From the NCBI RefSeq assembly GCF_003025595.1, contig NZ_PYMI01000003.1:682001-746000 (forward strand): a stretch of DNA of 64,000 nucleotides, given 5' to 3'. A program made the position numbers and the translations under genes. Position 1 is the first letter of the stretch, and each line of letters starts with the position of its first letter. Under the pieces are notes generated by a model. That model searched no databases. It was not told where the DNA came from and saw nothing but the letters and a program-made list of their open reading frames with translations. This document shows, piece after piece, positions 26,036-37,137 of the stretch. Origin of the DNA: Photobacterium ganghwense. Its GTDB lineage: Bacteria > Pseudomonadota > Gammaproteobacteria > Enterobacterales > Vibrionaceae.

Positions 26036-27967
26036 ATGCCTGTAATTACTCTTCCTGACGGCAGTCAGCGTCATTTCGACAACCCAGTTTCAACTATGGA
26101 AGTCGCAGCATCAATCGGTCCTGGCCTTGCTAAAGCAACCATCGCCGGTCGTGTGAATGGTCAGCGCGTTGATGCGTGTGATCTGATCGAAGAAGATGCG
26201 AGCCTTGAAATCATCACCGTTAAAGATGAAGTCGACGGTCTTGAGATCGTTCGTCACTCTTGTGCGCACCTTCTTGGCCACGCATTGAAACAGCTGTACC
26301 CGCAAGCCAAAATGGCTATCGGTCCGACCATCGACAACGGTTTCTACTACGACATTGATCTGGACGAGTCGCTGACGCAAGAAGATCTGGAAAAGATCGA
26401 AGCGCGTATGCAGGAGCTGGCGAAGACAAAGTACGAAGTTGTTAAGAAAAAAGTCAGCTGGCAGGAAGCGCGTGATACGTTTGAATCACGTGGCGAACCA
26501 TACAAGATGGAAATCCTGGATGAAAACGTATCTCGCGATGATCGTCCTGGCCTGTACCATCACGAAGAATACGTCGATATGTGTCGTGGTCCACACGTTC
26601 CACATATGGGCTTCTGTCAGCACTTTACTCTGCTGAACGTAGCCGGTGCTTACTGGCGTGGTAACAGCGACAACAAGATGTTGCAGCGTATCTACGGTAC
26701 GGCTTTCCACGATAAGAAAGCCCTGAAGGCGCACCTGACTCGTCTTGAAGAAGCCGCTAAGCGTGACCACCGTAAACTGGGTAAACAGCTTGACCTGTTC
26801 CACATGCAGCAGGAAGCTCCGGGTATGGTGTTCTGGCACCACAACGGTTGGTCTATCTTCCGTGATCTGGAAGTTTTCGTTCGTGACAAACTGAACGAAT
26901 ACGGTTACCAGGAAGTGAAAGGTCCGCTGATGATGGACCGCGTTCTGTGGGAACGTTCAGGTCACTGGGACAAATATGCAGATGCGATGTTCACCACGTC
27001 TTCTGAGAACCGTGAATACGCGATCAAGCCAATGAACTGTCCGGGTCACGTTCAGATCTTCAACCAGGGTCTGAAGTCTTACCGAGATCTGCCGCTGCGT
27101 ATGGCGGAATTCGGCTCTTGTCACCGTAACGAACCATCAGGCGCACTACACGGCATTATGCGTGTACGTGGCTTTACTCAGGATGACGCACACATCTTCT
27201 GTACTGAAGCTCAGGTACAGCAGGAAGTGACATCTTGTATTAAGATGGTTTACGACACATATCAGACTTTTGGTTTCGACAACATCGTTGTGAAACTGTC
27301 TACTCGCCCAGAGAAGCGTGTAGGTTCTGACGAAATGTGGGATAAAGCTGAGTCGGATCTGAAACTTGCGCTAGAATCTATGGAGATTCCTTACGAGATT
27401 CAGGAAGGGGAAGGTGCGTTCTACGGTCCTAAGATTGAATTTACTTTGCATGATTGCCTAGATCGAGCTTGGCAGTGCGGTACAGTTCAGTTAGACTTCG
27501 CACTTCCTGAGCGTCTTGGCGCAACTTACGTAGGTGAAGATAACGAGCGTCACACGCCGGTTATGATTCACCGTGCGATTCTTGGTTCTCTTGAGCGTTT
27601 CATCGGTATCCTTATCGAAGAGTATGCAGGTTTCTTCCCGACCTGGTTGGCACCTCAGCAGGCCGTTGTGATGAATATCACGGACAGTCAGGCTGAATAT
27701 GTACAACAAGTGGTCGAAAAACTGCAAAAAAGTGGAATTCGAGTCAACGCAGACTTGAGAAATGAGAAAATTGGCTTTAAAATCCGCGAACATACTTTGA
27801 AGCGAGTACCTTACATGATTGTCTGCGGTGACAAAGAAGTCGAAGCAGGCGAAGTAGCGGTACGTACTCGCAAGGGTAAAGATTTGGGTAAATTTAAGAT
27901 TGACGATCTTGTTGCTTACCTGCAGCAAGAGATTAGCAGTCGCAAGCTCAACGTTTTGGAGGACTAA
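26036..27967 (+). CDS. thrS: Threonyl-tRNA synthetase
   Basis: 643 residues, as in E. coli (642). An N-terminal TGS domain (about 1-61), the editing domain with [11 protein letters not shown] (His73 and His77 region), the class II catalytic core (motif 2 around [21 protein letters not shown], written here as its first part) and the C-terminal anticodon-binding domain are all present. It charges tRNA-Thr and edits Ser-tRNA-Thr. AAAGGATAAATAC precedes the ATG. It heads the conserved thrS-infC-rpmI-rplT block, with infC starting 3 nt after its stop. Codon usage is that of a highly expressed gene. Confidence 0.97.
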   Translation: MPVITLPDGSQRHFDNPVSTMEVAASIGPGLAKATIAGRVNGQRVDACDLIEEDASLEIITVKDEVDGLEIVRHSCAHLLGHALKQLYPQAKMAIGPTIDNGFYYDIDLDESLTQEDLEKIEARMQELAKTKYEVVKKKVSWQEARDTFESRGEPYKMEILDENVSRDDRPGLYHHEEYVDMCRGPHVPHMGFCQHFTLLNVAGAYWRGNSDNKMLQRIYGTAFHDKKALKAHLTRLEEAAKRDHRKLGKQLDLFHMQQEAPGMVFWHHNGWSIFRDLEVFVRDKLNEYGYQEVKGPLMMDRVLWERSGHWDKYADAMFTTSSENREYAIKPMNCPGHVQIFNQGLKSYRDLPLRMAEFGSCHRNEPSGALHGIMRVRGFTQDDAHIFCTEAQVQQEVTSCIKMVYDTYQTFGFDNIVVKLSTRPEKRVGSDEMWDKAESDLKLALESMEIPYEIQEGEGAFYGPKIEFTLHDCLDRAWQCGTVQLDFALPERLGATYVGEDNERHTPVMIHRAILGSLERFIGILIEEYAGFFPTWLAPQQAVVMNITDSQAEYVQQVVEKLQKSGIRVNADLRNEKIGFKIREHTLKRVPYMIVCGDKEVEAGEVAVRTRKGKDLGKFKIDDLVAYLQQEISSRKLNVLED

Positions 27968-27970
27968 GGT

Positions 27971-28522
27971 ATTAAAGGCGGAAGAAGAACACAAGCACCA
28001 GTAAAGCAAAACCCACACCGTATCAACGGCGAAATCCGTGGCGTACGTGAAGTTCGTCTTACTGGTCTCGATGGCGAATCAATTGGTGTTGTTTCCATCG
28101 AAGAAGCAATTACTACTGCTCATGAAGCAGGTGTGGATCTGGTTGAAATCAGCCCTAATGCCGAGCCACCTGTCTGTCGTGTGATGGACTATGGCAAGTA
28201 CCTGTTCGAAAAGAGCAAGGCTGCTAAAGAGCAAAAGAAAAAGCAAAAACAAATCCAGGTTAAGGAAGTTAAATTCCGTCCTGGTACAGACGAAGGCGAT
28301 TATCAGGTAAAACTGCGCAACCTGACTCGCTTTTTGGAAGAGGGCAACAAGGGTAAGGTCACACTGCGTTTCCGCGGTCGTGAAATGGCCCACCAGAGTC
28401 TTGGTATCGAGCTTCTTAACCGAATTAAGGATGACCTTGGCGACCTAGCGGTTGTTGAGAGCTTCCCGAATAAGGTTGAAGGTCGTCAAATGACGATGAT
28501 GCTTGCCCCTAAGAAGAAGTAA
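27971..28522 (+). CDS. infC: Translation initiation factor IF-3, ATT start codon
   Basis: 183 residues when started at ATT (27971-27973): ATT-AAA-GGC-GGA reads (M)[20 protein letters not shown], the expected IF-3 N-terminus; there is no ATG/GTG/TTG start at this place. GGAGGA lies 7 nt upstream, overlapping the end of thrS. The N-domain ([17 protein letters not shown]), linker ([21 protein letters not shown]) in split form and C-domain are complete. IF-3 binds the 30S subunit and rejects non-AUG starts, so this start gives the classic autoregulation known from E. coli infC. An annotation starting at 28133 would lose the whole N-domain. Confidence 0.96.
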   Translation: MKGGRRTQAPVKQNPHRINGEIRGVREVRLTGLDGESIGVVSIEEAITTAHEAGVDLVEISPNAEPPVCRVMDYGKYLFEKSKAAKEQKKKQKQIQVKEVKFRPGTDEGDYQVKLRNLTRFLEEGNKGKVTLRFRGREMAHQSLGIELLNRIKDDLGDLAVVESFPNKVEGRQMTMMLAPKKK

Positions 28523-28544
28523 TTACGGCATTCAAGTAGCAAAG

Positions 28545-28569
28545 GCGCTGCTTAACCGCAGCGCTTTTT
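28545..28569 (+). terminator. Terminator/attenuator between infC and rpmI
   Basis: The stem GCGCTGC/GCAGCGC with a six-base loop is followed by TTTTT. It would end part of the infC transcripts before the ribosomal protein genes; read-through or another promoter must feed rpmI-rplT. Confidence 0.8.
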
Positions 28570-28618
28570 GTTCGCCTGATTACTATGTTATTAACAATCA
28601 ACAATGCGGAGTCTCATC

Positions 28619-28813
28619 ATGCCTAAGATGAAATCCAACAAAGGTGCTGCTAAGCGTTTCAAGAAAACTGCTGGTGGTTTTAAGTACAAGCACGCGACTA
28701 AACGTCACATCCTGACTAAACGTACTACTAAGAACAAGCGTCAGCTTCGTCCAAACGCTATCCTTCCTGCATGTGAAGTGGCAGCAGTTGCACGTATGCT
28801 TCCGTTCGCTTAA
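28619..28813 (+). CDS. rpmI: 50S ribosomal protein L35
   Basis: 64 residues from [17 protein letters not shown], exactly the family length; an in-frame start 15 nt upstream adds five residues not found in the family. Very basic, with the [15 protein letters not shown] block and the typical MLPFA end. The ATG is preceded by GCGGAGTC. It is followed 39 nt later by rplT. In enterobacteria L20 binds the mRNA before rpmI and represses both genes; the 50-nt leader after the terminator is the place to look for that site. Confidence 0.97.
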   Translation: MPKMKSNKGAAKRFKKTAGGFKYKHATKRHILTKRTTKNKRQLRPNAILPACEVAAVARMLPFA

Positions 28814-28852
28814 TCGTTTTTAGTTATAAATTTATTTAGTTAGGAGTCTCCT

Positions 28853-29206
28853 ATGCCTCGCGTAAAACGTGGTGTACAAGCACGTGCACGTCACAAAAAA
28901 GTTCTTAAACAAGCTAAAGGTTACTACGGTGCACGTTCACGTGTTTACCGCGTAGCTTTCCAAGCAGTTACTAAAGCTGGTCAGTACGCTTACCGTGACC
29001 GTCGCAACAAGAAACGTACTTTCCGTCAACTGTGGATCGCACGTATCAACGCTGCAGCTCGTCAGAACGGTATGTCTTACAGCCGCTTCATCAATGGTCT
29101 TAAGAAAGCATCTATCGAGATCGATCGTAAGATCCTTGCTGACATCGCTGTATTCGACAAAGCGACTTTCACTGTTCTAGTTGAAAAAGCGAAAGCTGCA
29201 CTGTAA
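28853..29206 (+). CDS. rplT: 50S ribosomal protein L20
   Basis: 117 residues, family length. The basic N-terminal tail [18 protein letters not shown] and the globular region with [20 protein letters not shown] are characteristic. It is an early 50S assembly protein that binds domain I/II of 23S rRNA, and a translational repressor of rpmI-rplT in its relatives. TAGGAGTCTCCT precedes the ATG. A strong terminator follows, closing the thrS block. Confidence 0.98.
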   Translation: MPRVKRGVQARARHKKVLKQAKGYYGARSRVYRVAFQAVTKAGQYAYRDRRNKKRTFRQLWIARINAAARQNGMSYSRFINGLKKASIEIDRKILADIAVFDKATFTVLVEKAKAAL

Positions 29207-29511
29207 TTTCAGTCAGTTTTGATGAGGAAAGGAGAGCTTCGGCTCTCCTTTTTTCTTTTGTGCTTTGTACAACTGGCAGAGCAGCATTAAGCATTCAGTT
29301 ATCTCTGCTGTGTTTTCCCTGAGCAGTTCCGCTCCCCCTGAGTTTCATCTCTTCTTTTTACCCGATGTTTTTACGCGTCGGTCTAAACTTCTACGCATCG
29401 CTCTGATAAGCCGGTAAAGCAGGCCGCTTGTATCCTTACCGTTTTGCTGCGGACTGTATTCAGTCATTCATCACGCACTCCCTTTACTGATAAAAAACTG
29501 ATAGATAGAAC
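29207..29511. other. Intergenic region after rplT
   Basis: 305 bp. Only the rplT terminator is recognised; the rest is AT-rich without clear signals. Confidence 0.5.
29231..29254 (+). terminator. Terminator after rplT
   Basis: The stem GGAGAGC/GCTCTCC with a TTCG tetraloop is followed by TTTTTT. It is a textbook rho-independent terminator. Confidence 0.95.
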
Positions 29512-29955
29512 TTACATAAAACGCGCTAGTAGCGCCGCATTCTGTAATAGGCAGCATTCAAGCTTAGTTTCCAGAACCAGTGTCAGAGAGCTCTGAGCCG
29601 TTGGGATGGTACGACGTTGCTGTAGGCAACCTAATTTAATGAGATCGTGCGTTGTCTTTAATTGGGTTTCTGTCTTGGTTATCTGTTTTAGCAACGCTTT
29701 TTCTCTGCCTCTTAACCGAGCAAGGCGATGTTTAGCTGTCATTGTTTGTTCAATCATCTTGATGAAGCTGGTTGAACTTGTATTTGTTTGGGGAGCTGGC
29801 TCCAAGGCAGATTCAATAGCGGACTCGCGGCTAAAAATGTCTTGGGCCACTTGAGCTTGTTTTCCTTCAAGCTGTTGCTTTTGGCGGTTGAGTTGGCGCA
29901 GCAGCAGCCGAAGCTGCCGCTGTTGTTTTATAAGGGAATATAAATGCGTGTTCAT
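29512..29955 (-). CDS. Hypothetical coiled-coil protein
   Basis: 147 residues from ATG at 29955. The N-terminal third is a charged, Gln/Leu/Arg-rich helix (LIKQQRQLRLLLRQLNRQKQQL) and a second helical segment follows (about 70-110), so the protein is probably an elongated coiled coil. No signal peptide, membrane segment or catalytic motif is visible, and I do not recognise a family. It lies 11 nt after the stop of a YiaA/YiaB-type membrane protein gene, so the two are probably co-transcribed. In-frame TTG and GTG starts lie 9 and 3 nt upstream; no start has a strong ribosome site. Confidence 0.6.
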   Translation of the reverse strand: MNTHLYSLIKQQRQLRLLLRQLNRQKQQLEGKQAQVAQDIFSRESAIESALEPAPQTNTSSTSFIKMIEQTMTAKHRLARLRGREKALLKQITKTETQLKTTHDLIKLGCLQQRRTIPTAQSSLTLVLETKLECCLLQNAALLARFM

Positions 29956-29966
29956 CACAAACAAAG

Positions 29967-30233
29967 TTATAGTCGGCTTTCATCCAAATCGTTTAACAGT
30001 TGCGCGGTTTTGGCTTCTTCAAGTTTGTTCATTAATCGTTTTGACTCAACCTGATCACGTACCGCTTTACTCAGCGTAATGGTCGCACTGACCAGGAAAA
30101 GGCTGCAGATACTGTAGTAACCTTTAATCAGCAGGTCGCCGGGTAATTTGATGATGCTGATGACCATCGCCACAACGGCAATCAGAAATGTCGCTTTGGC
30201 ATAAATTAACCAGTATTTTTCTTGTGTATTCAT
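29967..30233 (-). CDS. YiaA/YiaB-family inner membrane protein
   Basis: 88 residues with two hydrophobic helices (about 10-27 and 36-54) linked by a short loop, then a charged C-terminal helix. The KGYY sequence before helix two and the SKAVRDQVE after it match the YiaA/YiaB two-helix domain. Function of that family is not established. AAGGAGCAAT precedes the ATG, a strong start. It is the first gene of a two-gene minus-strand unit with the coiled-coil protein. Confidence 0.75.
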   Translation of the reverse strand: MNTQEKYWLIYAKATFLIAVVAMVISIIKLPGDLLIKGYYSICSLFLVSATITLSKAVRDQVESKRLMNKLEEAKTAQLLNDLDESRL

Positions 30234-30595
30234 TGTATTGCTCCTTATGCATTAACTTTTAGGGTCTGGTGAGTGATACCAAGACTTACAGCCTCATAGT
30301 CATTCGGTTATCACATTGAAACAAAACGAATAGTTAAGAGAGTTGGAATACATAACTCATCAATCGAACAGTGTTTTTAATTTAGTGGTATATTTCGGTT
30401 AATGCAACATTGTTTTTAATAAAATGTTTAAACAGAACGATTGGATTGAGATCATGCGATGAGACTCACGGTTTTATGTCATTGGATTTTCGACAAACTT
30501 TGCGTCTGATTATGATGCCTGCATGATCGAATCAGGTTTAAAAGGATGTGAGGGTGGCAAGCGAACGATTATCCACAGTGACAGAGGCAGACAAC
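30234..30595. other. Divergent intergenic region before pcp
   Basis: 362 bp between the YiaA-type gene and pcp. It must hold both promoters. It is AT-rich; no specific operator or RNA was recognised. Confidence 0.5.
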
Positions 30596-31297
30596 ATGAC
30601 GAAGAGAAAGGTGCTGGTGACAGGTTTTGAACCTTTTGGCGGAGAAGCACTTAATCCATCAGCATTGATTCTTGAGCAGTTAGCCCAACCGGAAGCGCAG
30701 TCCAGGCTGCATCAGGCTGGCGTGGTTCTTGTTACCCAAAAGCTGCCTGTGGTACGTCGCAGTGCAATTGAGCAATGTATTGTTGCTATCGAAAAGTATC
30801 TGCCGGATATGGTGATCATGCTGGGGCAGGCCGGGGGGCGTCCAGCCATTAGCTTCGAAAAAGTGGCTATTAATCTTGATGATTTTCGTATTGAAGACAA
30901 TGCCGGTAACCAGCCAGTTGATGAACCTGTGGTGACAGATGGACCGGCCGCCTATTTTACAACTATGCCCGTTAAAGCCATGGTGCAGGCGGTGAATGGG
31001 GTAGGTGTCCCGGCTGAGATTTCTTACAGCGCCGGCACTTTTGTATGTAACCACCTGTTTTATGGCGTCATGCACTACCTGGCTCAATTCAACCGTAACC
31101 TATCGCGTTCAGAACAGAGCGATCTGCACATTCGGGCCGACTTTGTACATGTCCCTTTTTTGCCGGAGCAGACCATGGGTGATGGTCACAAACCTTCACT
31201 GACGCTGACGCAGATGACGGAGGGAATCTGCGCCGCAATTGTCTGTGCTGCGGTGACAGGTGACGACATCCGGTCACAAGGGGGAAATCTTCATTAA
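30596..31297 (+). CDS. pcp: Pyrrolidone-carboxylate peptidase (pyroglutamyl peptidase I)
   Basis: 233 residues from MTKRKVLVTGFEPFGG; a frame extension of 16 codons upstream lacks family similarity and AGAGG lies in front of the chosen ATG. It belongs to cysteine peptidase family C15. The triad is visible: Glu in RPAISFEKVAIN, Cys in SAGTFVCNHLFYG, His in ADFVHVPFLPEQ. It removes N-terminal pyroglutamate from peptides in the cytoplasm. About 18 residues longer than the usual 215. It stands alone, upstream of pheST but separated by a 195-bp region. Confidence 0.93.
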   Translation: MTKRKVLVTGFEPFGGEALNPSALILEQLAQPEAQSRLHQAGVVLVTQKLPVVRRSAIEQCIVAIEKYLPDMVIMLGQAGGRPAISFEKVAINLDDFRIEDNAGNQPVDEPVVTDGPAAYFTTMPVKAMVQAVNGVGVPAEISYSAGTFVCNHLFYGVMHYLAQFNRNLSRSEQSDLHIRADFVHVPFLPEQTMGDGHKPSLTLTQMTEGICAAIVCAAVTGDDIRSQGGNLH

Positions 31298-31477
31298 TGC
31301 CGGTGAAATGAGCCTTTAATAGGACACCCAATAACAATCGCGGGATCAATGGGCTAAAGACGATTTTTTTCGCCCAATCCCACGCTTTTAGTGCGATTGG
31401 ATTTGGATTTAGACGCATGTTTCTTTAGTATGTATCGTTACGCGAATTTATATCTCCCTAAAGGACGCCACCTGTAG

Positions 31478-32476
<999 letters not shown>

Positions 32477-32494
32477 TCCAGAGGTTTAGACACA

Positions 32495-34882
32495 ATGAAA
32501 TTCAGCGAATCATGGCTTCGTGAGTGGGTAAATCCTGCGATTACTACTGACGAACTGACTCACCAAATTACTATGGCTGGCCTTGAGGTAGACGACGTGC
32601 TGCCTGTTGCCGGCTCTTTCACTGGCGTAAAAGTGGGTCACGTTGTTGAATGTGGCCAGCACCCGGATGCTGACAAACTGCGTGTAACGAAAGTTGACGT
32701 GGGCGAAGAAGAGCTTCTGGACATCGTTTGTGGTGCGGCAAACTGTCGTCAGGGCCTGAAAGTGGCTGTAGCGACTGTTGGCGCAGTACTGCCGGGTGAT
32801 TTCAAAATCAAAAAAGCGAAGCTGCGTGGCCAGCCTTCTCACGGCATGCTGTGTTCATTCACTGAACTGGGTATTGACGTTGAGTCTGATGGCATCATGG
32901 AGCTGGCAGAAGACGCAGTAATAGGTACTGACTTCCGTGCGTTCCTGGGTCTGGATGACGTAACTGTTGACGTTGACCTGACGGCTAACCGCGCTGACTG
33001 TTTCAGCATTCGTGGCATGGCGCGTGAAGTGGGCGTACTGAACCGTGCAGACGTGACTGAGCCTCAAGCTGATGCAGTTGCGCCTTCTATCGATGACACC
33101 GTCTCGATTGACGTGAAAGCGCCAGCAGCGTGTCCTCGTTACCTGGGCCGTATCATCAAGAACGTAAATGTTCAGGCGGAAACACCACTATGGATGCAAG
33201 AAAAACTGCGTCGTTGTGGTATTCGCTCAATTGACCCTGTTGTAGACATCACTAACTACGTGCTTCTGGAGCAAGGTCAACCAATGCACGCATTTGATCT
33301 GGCGAAGATCGAAGGTGGCATCGTCGTTCGTATGGCTGAGCAAGGCGAGAAGCTGACTCTGCTGGACGGTACAGAAGCAGAATTGAACGCCGATACACTG
33401 GTTGTCGCAGACCACAACAAAGCACTGGCAATCGCCGGTATTTTTGGTGGCGAAGCGTCTGGTGTTACTGGCGAAACAAAAGATGTGCTGCTTGAGTGTG
33501 CATTCTTTGCACCTGACCATATCCGTGGTCGTGCGCGTAGCTACGGTCTGCACACTGATTCTTCTATGCGTTTTGAGCGTGGTGTGGATTACGCACTGCA
33601 GCACAGCGCGATGGAGCGAGCCACTCAGCTGTTGGTTGAGATTTGTGGCGGCGAAGTGGCCCCTGTGGTCGCGGTTGAATCTGACGCAGACCTGCCAAAG
33701 GCAAATACTGTATCACTGCGCCGTGCAAAACTGGACAGCCTGCTGGGTCACCACATTGCTGATGCAGATGTGGTTGAAATCCTTGAGCGTCTGGGTATGG
33801 CTGTTGCGACAACCGAAGAAGGTTGGTCTGCGATTGCGCCAACCTGGCGTTTTGACATTGCGATTGAGCAGGATCTGATTGAAGAAGTTGGCCGTATCTA
33901 CGGTTACAACAATATTCCGAATCAGTCTCCGGCTGCTGCACTGAAGATGCACGATCACCAGGAAGCCAACCTGCCTCTGAAACGTGTTCGTCATCTGCTG
34001 GTTGATCGTGGTTACCACGAAGCGATCACTTACAGTTTTGTCGAGCCTGAGCAGCAAAAGCTGATCGTACCGGATGTTGAGCCGCTGGTACTGCCAAACC
34101 CGATTTCGGCAGAAATGTCAGCAATGCGTCTTGGTCTGCTTCAAGGGCTGCTGAATACCGTAGTTCACAACCAGAAACGTCAACAGCCGCGTGTTCGCCT
34201 GTTCGAATACGGTCTGCGTTTCATTCCTTGTGAGTCTGCTGAAAATGGCATGCGTCAGGAGCCGATGCTGGCAGGTGTTATCGCAGGTACTCGCAGTGAA
34301 GAACACTGGGATATCGCGACGAACACCGTTGATTTCTTCGATCTGAAGGGCGACCTGGAAGCCATTCTGGAACTAACTTCTAACGAGAAAGCATACAGCT
34401 TCAAGGCGGCTAAACATCCTGCACTGCACCCAGGTCAGTCTGCTGCCATCATCGTTGACGGTAAAGAAGTGGGTGTGATCGGTACTGTTCACCCTGAACT
34501 GGAGCGCAAGTTTGGTCTGAATGGCCGTACGATCGTGTTCGAAATCGAATGGTCAGCCATCGACTCTCGTGTGATTCCGGAAGCTGTAGCTTTGTCTAAG
34601 TTCCCATCTAACCGTCGTGATATCGCGGTTGTTGTAAATGAAGACATTGCAGCTGGTGACATTCTTGAGGCATGCAATGCTAACGGTGGTGAGCTGCTGA
34701 AAGACGTTAACCTGTTTGACGTTTATCGCGGTAAGGGCATTGAAGAAGGTCAGAAGAGCCTGGCAATTGCTCTGACACTGCAGTCAGCAGAACGTACCCT
34801 GGAAGAAGCCGATATTGCCGCAGCGGTTGAGAAGATTGTTACAGCACTGTCTGAGCAATTTGGTGCCAGCCTGCGCGATTAA
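32495..34882 (+). CDS. pheT: Phenylalanyl-tRNA synthetase beta subunit
   Basis: 795 residues, as in E. coli. Domain order is complete: an N-terminal segment, tRNA-binding (EMAP-like) domain about 40-150, B3/B4 editing domain, B5 domain, a catalytically inactive class II-like core and C-terminal FDX-ACB anticodon-binding domain ([14 protein letters not shown] about 705-718 through the end). It supports tRNA binding and editing of Tyr-tRNA-Phe. AGAGGTTTAGACACA precedes the ATG. A terminator lies 83 nt beyond its stop, so ihfA has its own transcript at least in part. Confidence 0.97.
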   Translation: MKFSESWLREWVNPAITTDELTHQITMAGLEVDDVLPVAGSFTGVKVGHVVECGQHPDADKLRVTKVDVGEEELLDIVCGAANCRQGLKVAVATVGAVLPGDFKIKKAKLRGQPSHGMLCSFTELGIDVESDGIMELAEDAVIGTDFRAFLGLDDVTVDVDLTANRADCFSIRGMAREVGVLNRADVTEPQADAVAPSIDDTVSIDVKAPAACPRYLGRIIKNVNVQAETPLWMQEKLRRCGIRSIDPVVDITNYVLLEQGQPMHAFDLAKIEGGIVVRMAEQGEKLTLLDGTEAELNADTLVVADHNKALAIAGIFGGEASGVTGETKDVLLECAFFAPDHIRGRARSYGLHTDSSMRFERGVDYALQHSAMERATQLLVEICGGEVAPVVAVESDADLPKANTVSLRRAKLDSLLGHHIADADVVEILERLGMAVATTEEGWSAIAPTWRFDIAIEQDLIEEVGRIYGYNNIPNQSPAAALKMHDHQEANLPLKRVRHLLVDRGYHEAITYSFVEPEQQKLIVPDVEPLVLPNPISAEMSAMRLGLLQGLLNTVVHNQKRQQPRVRLFEYGLRFIPCESAENGMRQEPMLAGVIAGTRSEEHWDIATNTVDFFDLKGDLEAILELTSNEKAYSFKAAKHPALHPGQSAAIIVDGKEVGVIGTVHPELERKFGLNGRTIVFEIEWSAIDSRVIPEAVALSKFPSNRRDIAVVVNEDIAAGDILEACNANGGELLKDVNLFDVYRGKGIEEGQKSLAIALTLQSAERTLEEADIAAAVEKIVTALSEQFGASLRD

Positions 34883-34965
34883 TGCAAATCCAGCATCGCG
34901 AAGGGGTGTTCATCGATCGATTAACAACCAGCCTTCATGATGTTTTAAGTAATTGTTTTATCAAG

Positions 34966-34991
34966 AGCAGTCCTTCGGGGCTGCTTTTTTT
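34966..34991 (+). terminator. Terminator between pheT and ihfA
   Basis: The stem AGCAGTCC/GGGCTGCT with a TTCG-type loop is followed by TTTTTTT. It closes the pheST transcript. Confidence 0.88.
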
Positions 34992-35214
34992 GATCTAACT
35001 CTAATTTATCTAACTTTTTGATAGTTAGCGGTTATTCCTATATGTCCATAAATTGATAGTTGGATATTTTGTAAATTATCAACTTTGCAGCAAATGTTAT
35101 TGCTATCCATTCATCTAAAGCACAACCTGATGCATGTTTTTGACGGTTTGGCACATGCAAAAATCAATAATTTGACAGCAAGTTCACTTAAAAAAGTTGG
35201 CGGAAATCAGGAAG

Positions 35215-35242
35215 TTGGCATAAACTTGTCTCTAGCTAGGAT
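35215..35242 (+). promoter_or_regulatory. Candidate sigma-70 promoter for ihfA
   Basis: TTGGCA and TAGGAT are separated by 16 bp, leaving a leader of about 115 nt before the ihfA ATG. The upstream pheT terminator makes a separate promoter necessary. Pattern match only. Confidence 0.45.
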
Positions 35243-35363
35243 ATCCAGTGTCGAAAACGTCCTCCAGTTTTCTGACGCACAGGGTCTTACTGGACTAATA
35301 CGCTGCAGGTATAGCCCTTGTTATAGCTGCGATCCATTCAACATAGTCTTGAGGGAATTATCT

Positions 35364-35660
35364 ATGGCGCTCACAAAAGCCGATTTGGCTGAGAACCTGT
35401 TTGAGAATGTTGGATTAAGCAAACGGGACGCCAAGGATACGGTGGAAGTCTTCTTCGAAGAGATCAGAAAGGCGCTTGAGTGTGGCGAACAAGTTAAATT
35501 ATCAGGTTTTGGTAACTTTGACCTTCGTGACAAAAATGAGCGTCCTGGAAGGAATCCAAAAACGGGTGAAGATATTCCGATTTCTGCCCGCCGGGTTGTG
35601 ACTTTCCGACCAGGTCAAAAACTGAAAGCTCGCGTAGAAAATATCGAAATCAAAGAGTAA
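35364..35660 (+). CDS. ihfA: Integration host factor alpha subunit
   Basis: 98 residues from [20 protein letters not shown], the family length (E. coli 99). The DNA-binding beta arm carries [14 protein letters not shown], where the Pro of NPKTGE intercalates and kinks DNA. With IhfB it forms the sequence-specific DNA-bending heterodimer. The long open frame upstream (from 35085) is non-coding leader: GAGGGAATTATCT precedes the true ATG. The place after pheT is conserved in gammaproteobacteria. Confidence 0.98.
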   Translation: MALTKADLAENLFENVGLSKRDAKDTVEVFFEEIRKALECGEQVKLSGFGNFDLRDKNERPGRNPKTGEDIPISARRVVTFRPGQKLKARVENIEIKE

Positions 35661-35681
35661 AACGCGGGACCGGATGATAAG

Positions 35682-35721
35682 AACCCAGGTAAGGTGTGTA
35701 GAACTTACCTGGGTTTTTCTT
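35682..35721 (+). terminator. Terminator after ihfA
   Basis: A 12-bp perfect stem AACCCAGGTAAG/CTTACCTGGGTT is followed by TTTCTTT. Confidence 0.9.
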
Positions 35722-35950
35722 TGCCTGTTATTTGCTTCACTTGTTCGTTCCACATTTCCACTTCAGGTTAGCGAAAAATTCTTAGCCTACCTCCAATTAC
35801 AGCGCTTTTTCTGATTAAATTTACTTAAAACGCATCAGATGTGTGATGTTGATGTTAAATATATGTTTTTCTGCGGTTTGATTTACAAGGGGAGAGCGCT
35901 AAAATGTCGGCATCCCGATTGAGAAATACTGATTAACAGGGAGAAGTTCA

Positions 35951-36994
35951 ATGGGAATGTTAAAGCTGGTGAAAAGCGGAGACTTTCTGGCAGCAAGCCT
36001 GAATATGGAGCTGTCAGTAAAAACAGGAAAGTGGCATACCGCCAGCGGTGTAAAATGTGAGCTTCTTGGGCGAGGGATTTTGCAAATCACCCCGCCGGAC
36101 CTCGCTGAAGATACAAAAGATATCGTGCTGTCTTCAGGGGTTCACGGTGATGAAACCAGCCCGATTGAATTGGTTCAGCAACTGGCACGACGAATTCTGG
36201 TTGATGGTCTGGTACCTGCCCACCGTTTATTGCTGATTATTGGCCATCCTGAGGCGATCAATCTGCACAAGCGGTTTGTGGTCGAAAACATGAACCGACT
36301 GTTCAATACCGAAAATCCAACAGAAAATCCTGATTGCCTGCGTGCAAACGAATTGCAGCAAGCGGTTATTAATTTCTATTCTCACCCTGATCGCCAACAG
36401 GCTTCACGTTGGCATCTGGATCTACACTGTGCGATTCGCGATTCAGAGCACTATACTTTTGCCGTTAGTCCATTTACGGAAAATCCTACCCGCAGCAAAG
36501 CCCTGTTTTCATTTATGCAGCGTGCTGAGTTAGAAGCGGTACTGCTGTCAAGCAGCTCGTCTTCGACGTTTAGCTGGTTCAGCGCGGAGAAATTTTCTGC
36601 TCAAGCACTGACGGTAGAATTGGGGAAAGTGGCGAAGTTTGGTGAAAATGACCTGGAGCGTCTGGCCGCTTTTGATCAGGCAATGCTGGAGCTGGTGACC
36701 GTACCGCAAGTTGAATACCACTGGCAGGGTGATCTGCTAAGTATTTATAAGGTCACTCGGACCCTGGTTAAACAGACCGATGAGTTTAAGCTGAACTTCC
36801 CGAATGATCAGGCTAACTTCACCTTTTTCGATCAAGGTAAGCTGCTTGGCAGTGACGAAGGGGTTGAATACTTCGCGTTAGAAGGCGGAGAAGCCGTTGT
36901 CTTTCCGAATGCCAATGTTGCTCTGGGTCAGCGAGCTTGTCTGCTGGTGCGTAAAACAGAGGTGAATCTGGGTGAGCAAATCACCGTGAAGTAA
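35951..36994 (+). CDS. astE: Succinylglutamate desuccinylase
   Basis: 347 residues, M14/AspA-AstE family. Zinc ligands are in SGVHGDETSPIE (His and Glu, about residues 63-66) and WHLDLHCAI (His, about 157), and the expected catalytic Glu is in LTVELGKVAKFG. It cleaves N-succinyl-L-glutamate to glutamate and succinate, the last step of the AST arginine pathway. No astCADB genes are next to it, as is common in vibrios where astE stands alone. GGGAGAAGTTCA precedes the first ATG; a second in-frame ATG is six bases on. Confidence 0.92.
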   Translation: MGMLKLVKSGDFLAASLNMELSVKTGKWHTASGVKCELLGRGILQITPPDLAEDTKDIVLSSGVHGDETSPIELVQQLARRILVDGLVPAHRLLLIIGHPEAINLHKRFVVENMNRLFNTENPTENPDCLRANELQQAVINFYSHPDRQQASRWHLDLHCAIRDSEHYTFAVSPFTENPTRSKALFSFMQRAELEAVLLSSSSSSTFSWFSAEKFSAQALTVELGKVAKFGENDLERLAAFDQAMLELVTVPQVEYHWQGDLLSIYKVTRTLVKQTDEFKLNFPNDQANFTFFDQGKLLGSDEGVEYFALEGGEAVVFPNANVALGQRACLLVRKTEVNLGEQITVK

Positions 36995-37087
36995 GTCGGA
37001 TTGATTAAATCGGAGTCACTTTTGTCTGAATAATCATTGGGCTAGTGAGGGTTGCTTTCCATTTCCTGACTGAGCGAGTATGGTAAT

Positions 37088-37113
37088 ACCAAACTGGCTG
37101 GTCAGTTTGGTTT
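37088..37113 (+). terminator. Probable terminator after astE
   Basis: The stem ACCAAACTG/CAGTTTGGT with a six-base loop is followed by a short TTT. It lies 94 nt past astE and just before btuC. Confidence 0.5.
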
Positions 37114-37137
37114 AAACCTCATTATTGTGTACTCCTG

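Larger units (their letters stand above)
34883..35363. other. Intergenic region pheT-ihfA
   Basis: 481 bp with the pheT terminator and the ihfA promoter candidate. The middle part (about 35000-35200) is AT-rich and holds A/T tracts that could be IHF or FIS targets, but no site is assigned. Confidence 0.5.

Noticed and set aside
36995-37137. Cobalamin riboswitch before btuC
   Set aside because: The leader is too short and no B12-box-like sequence is visible.
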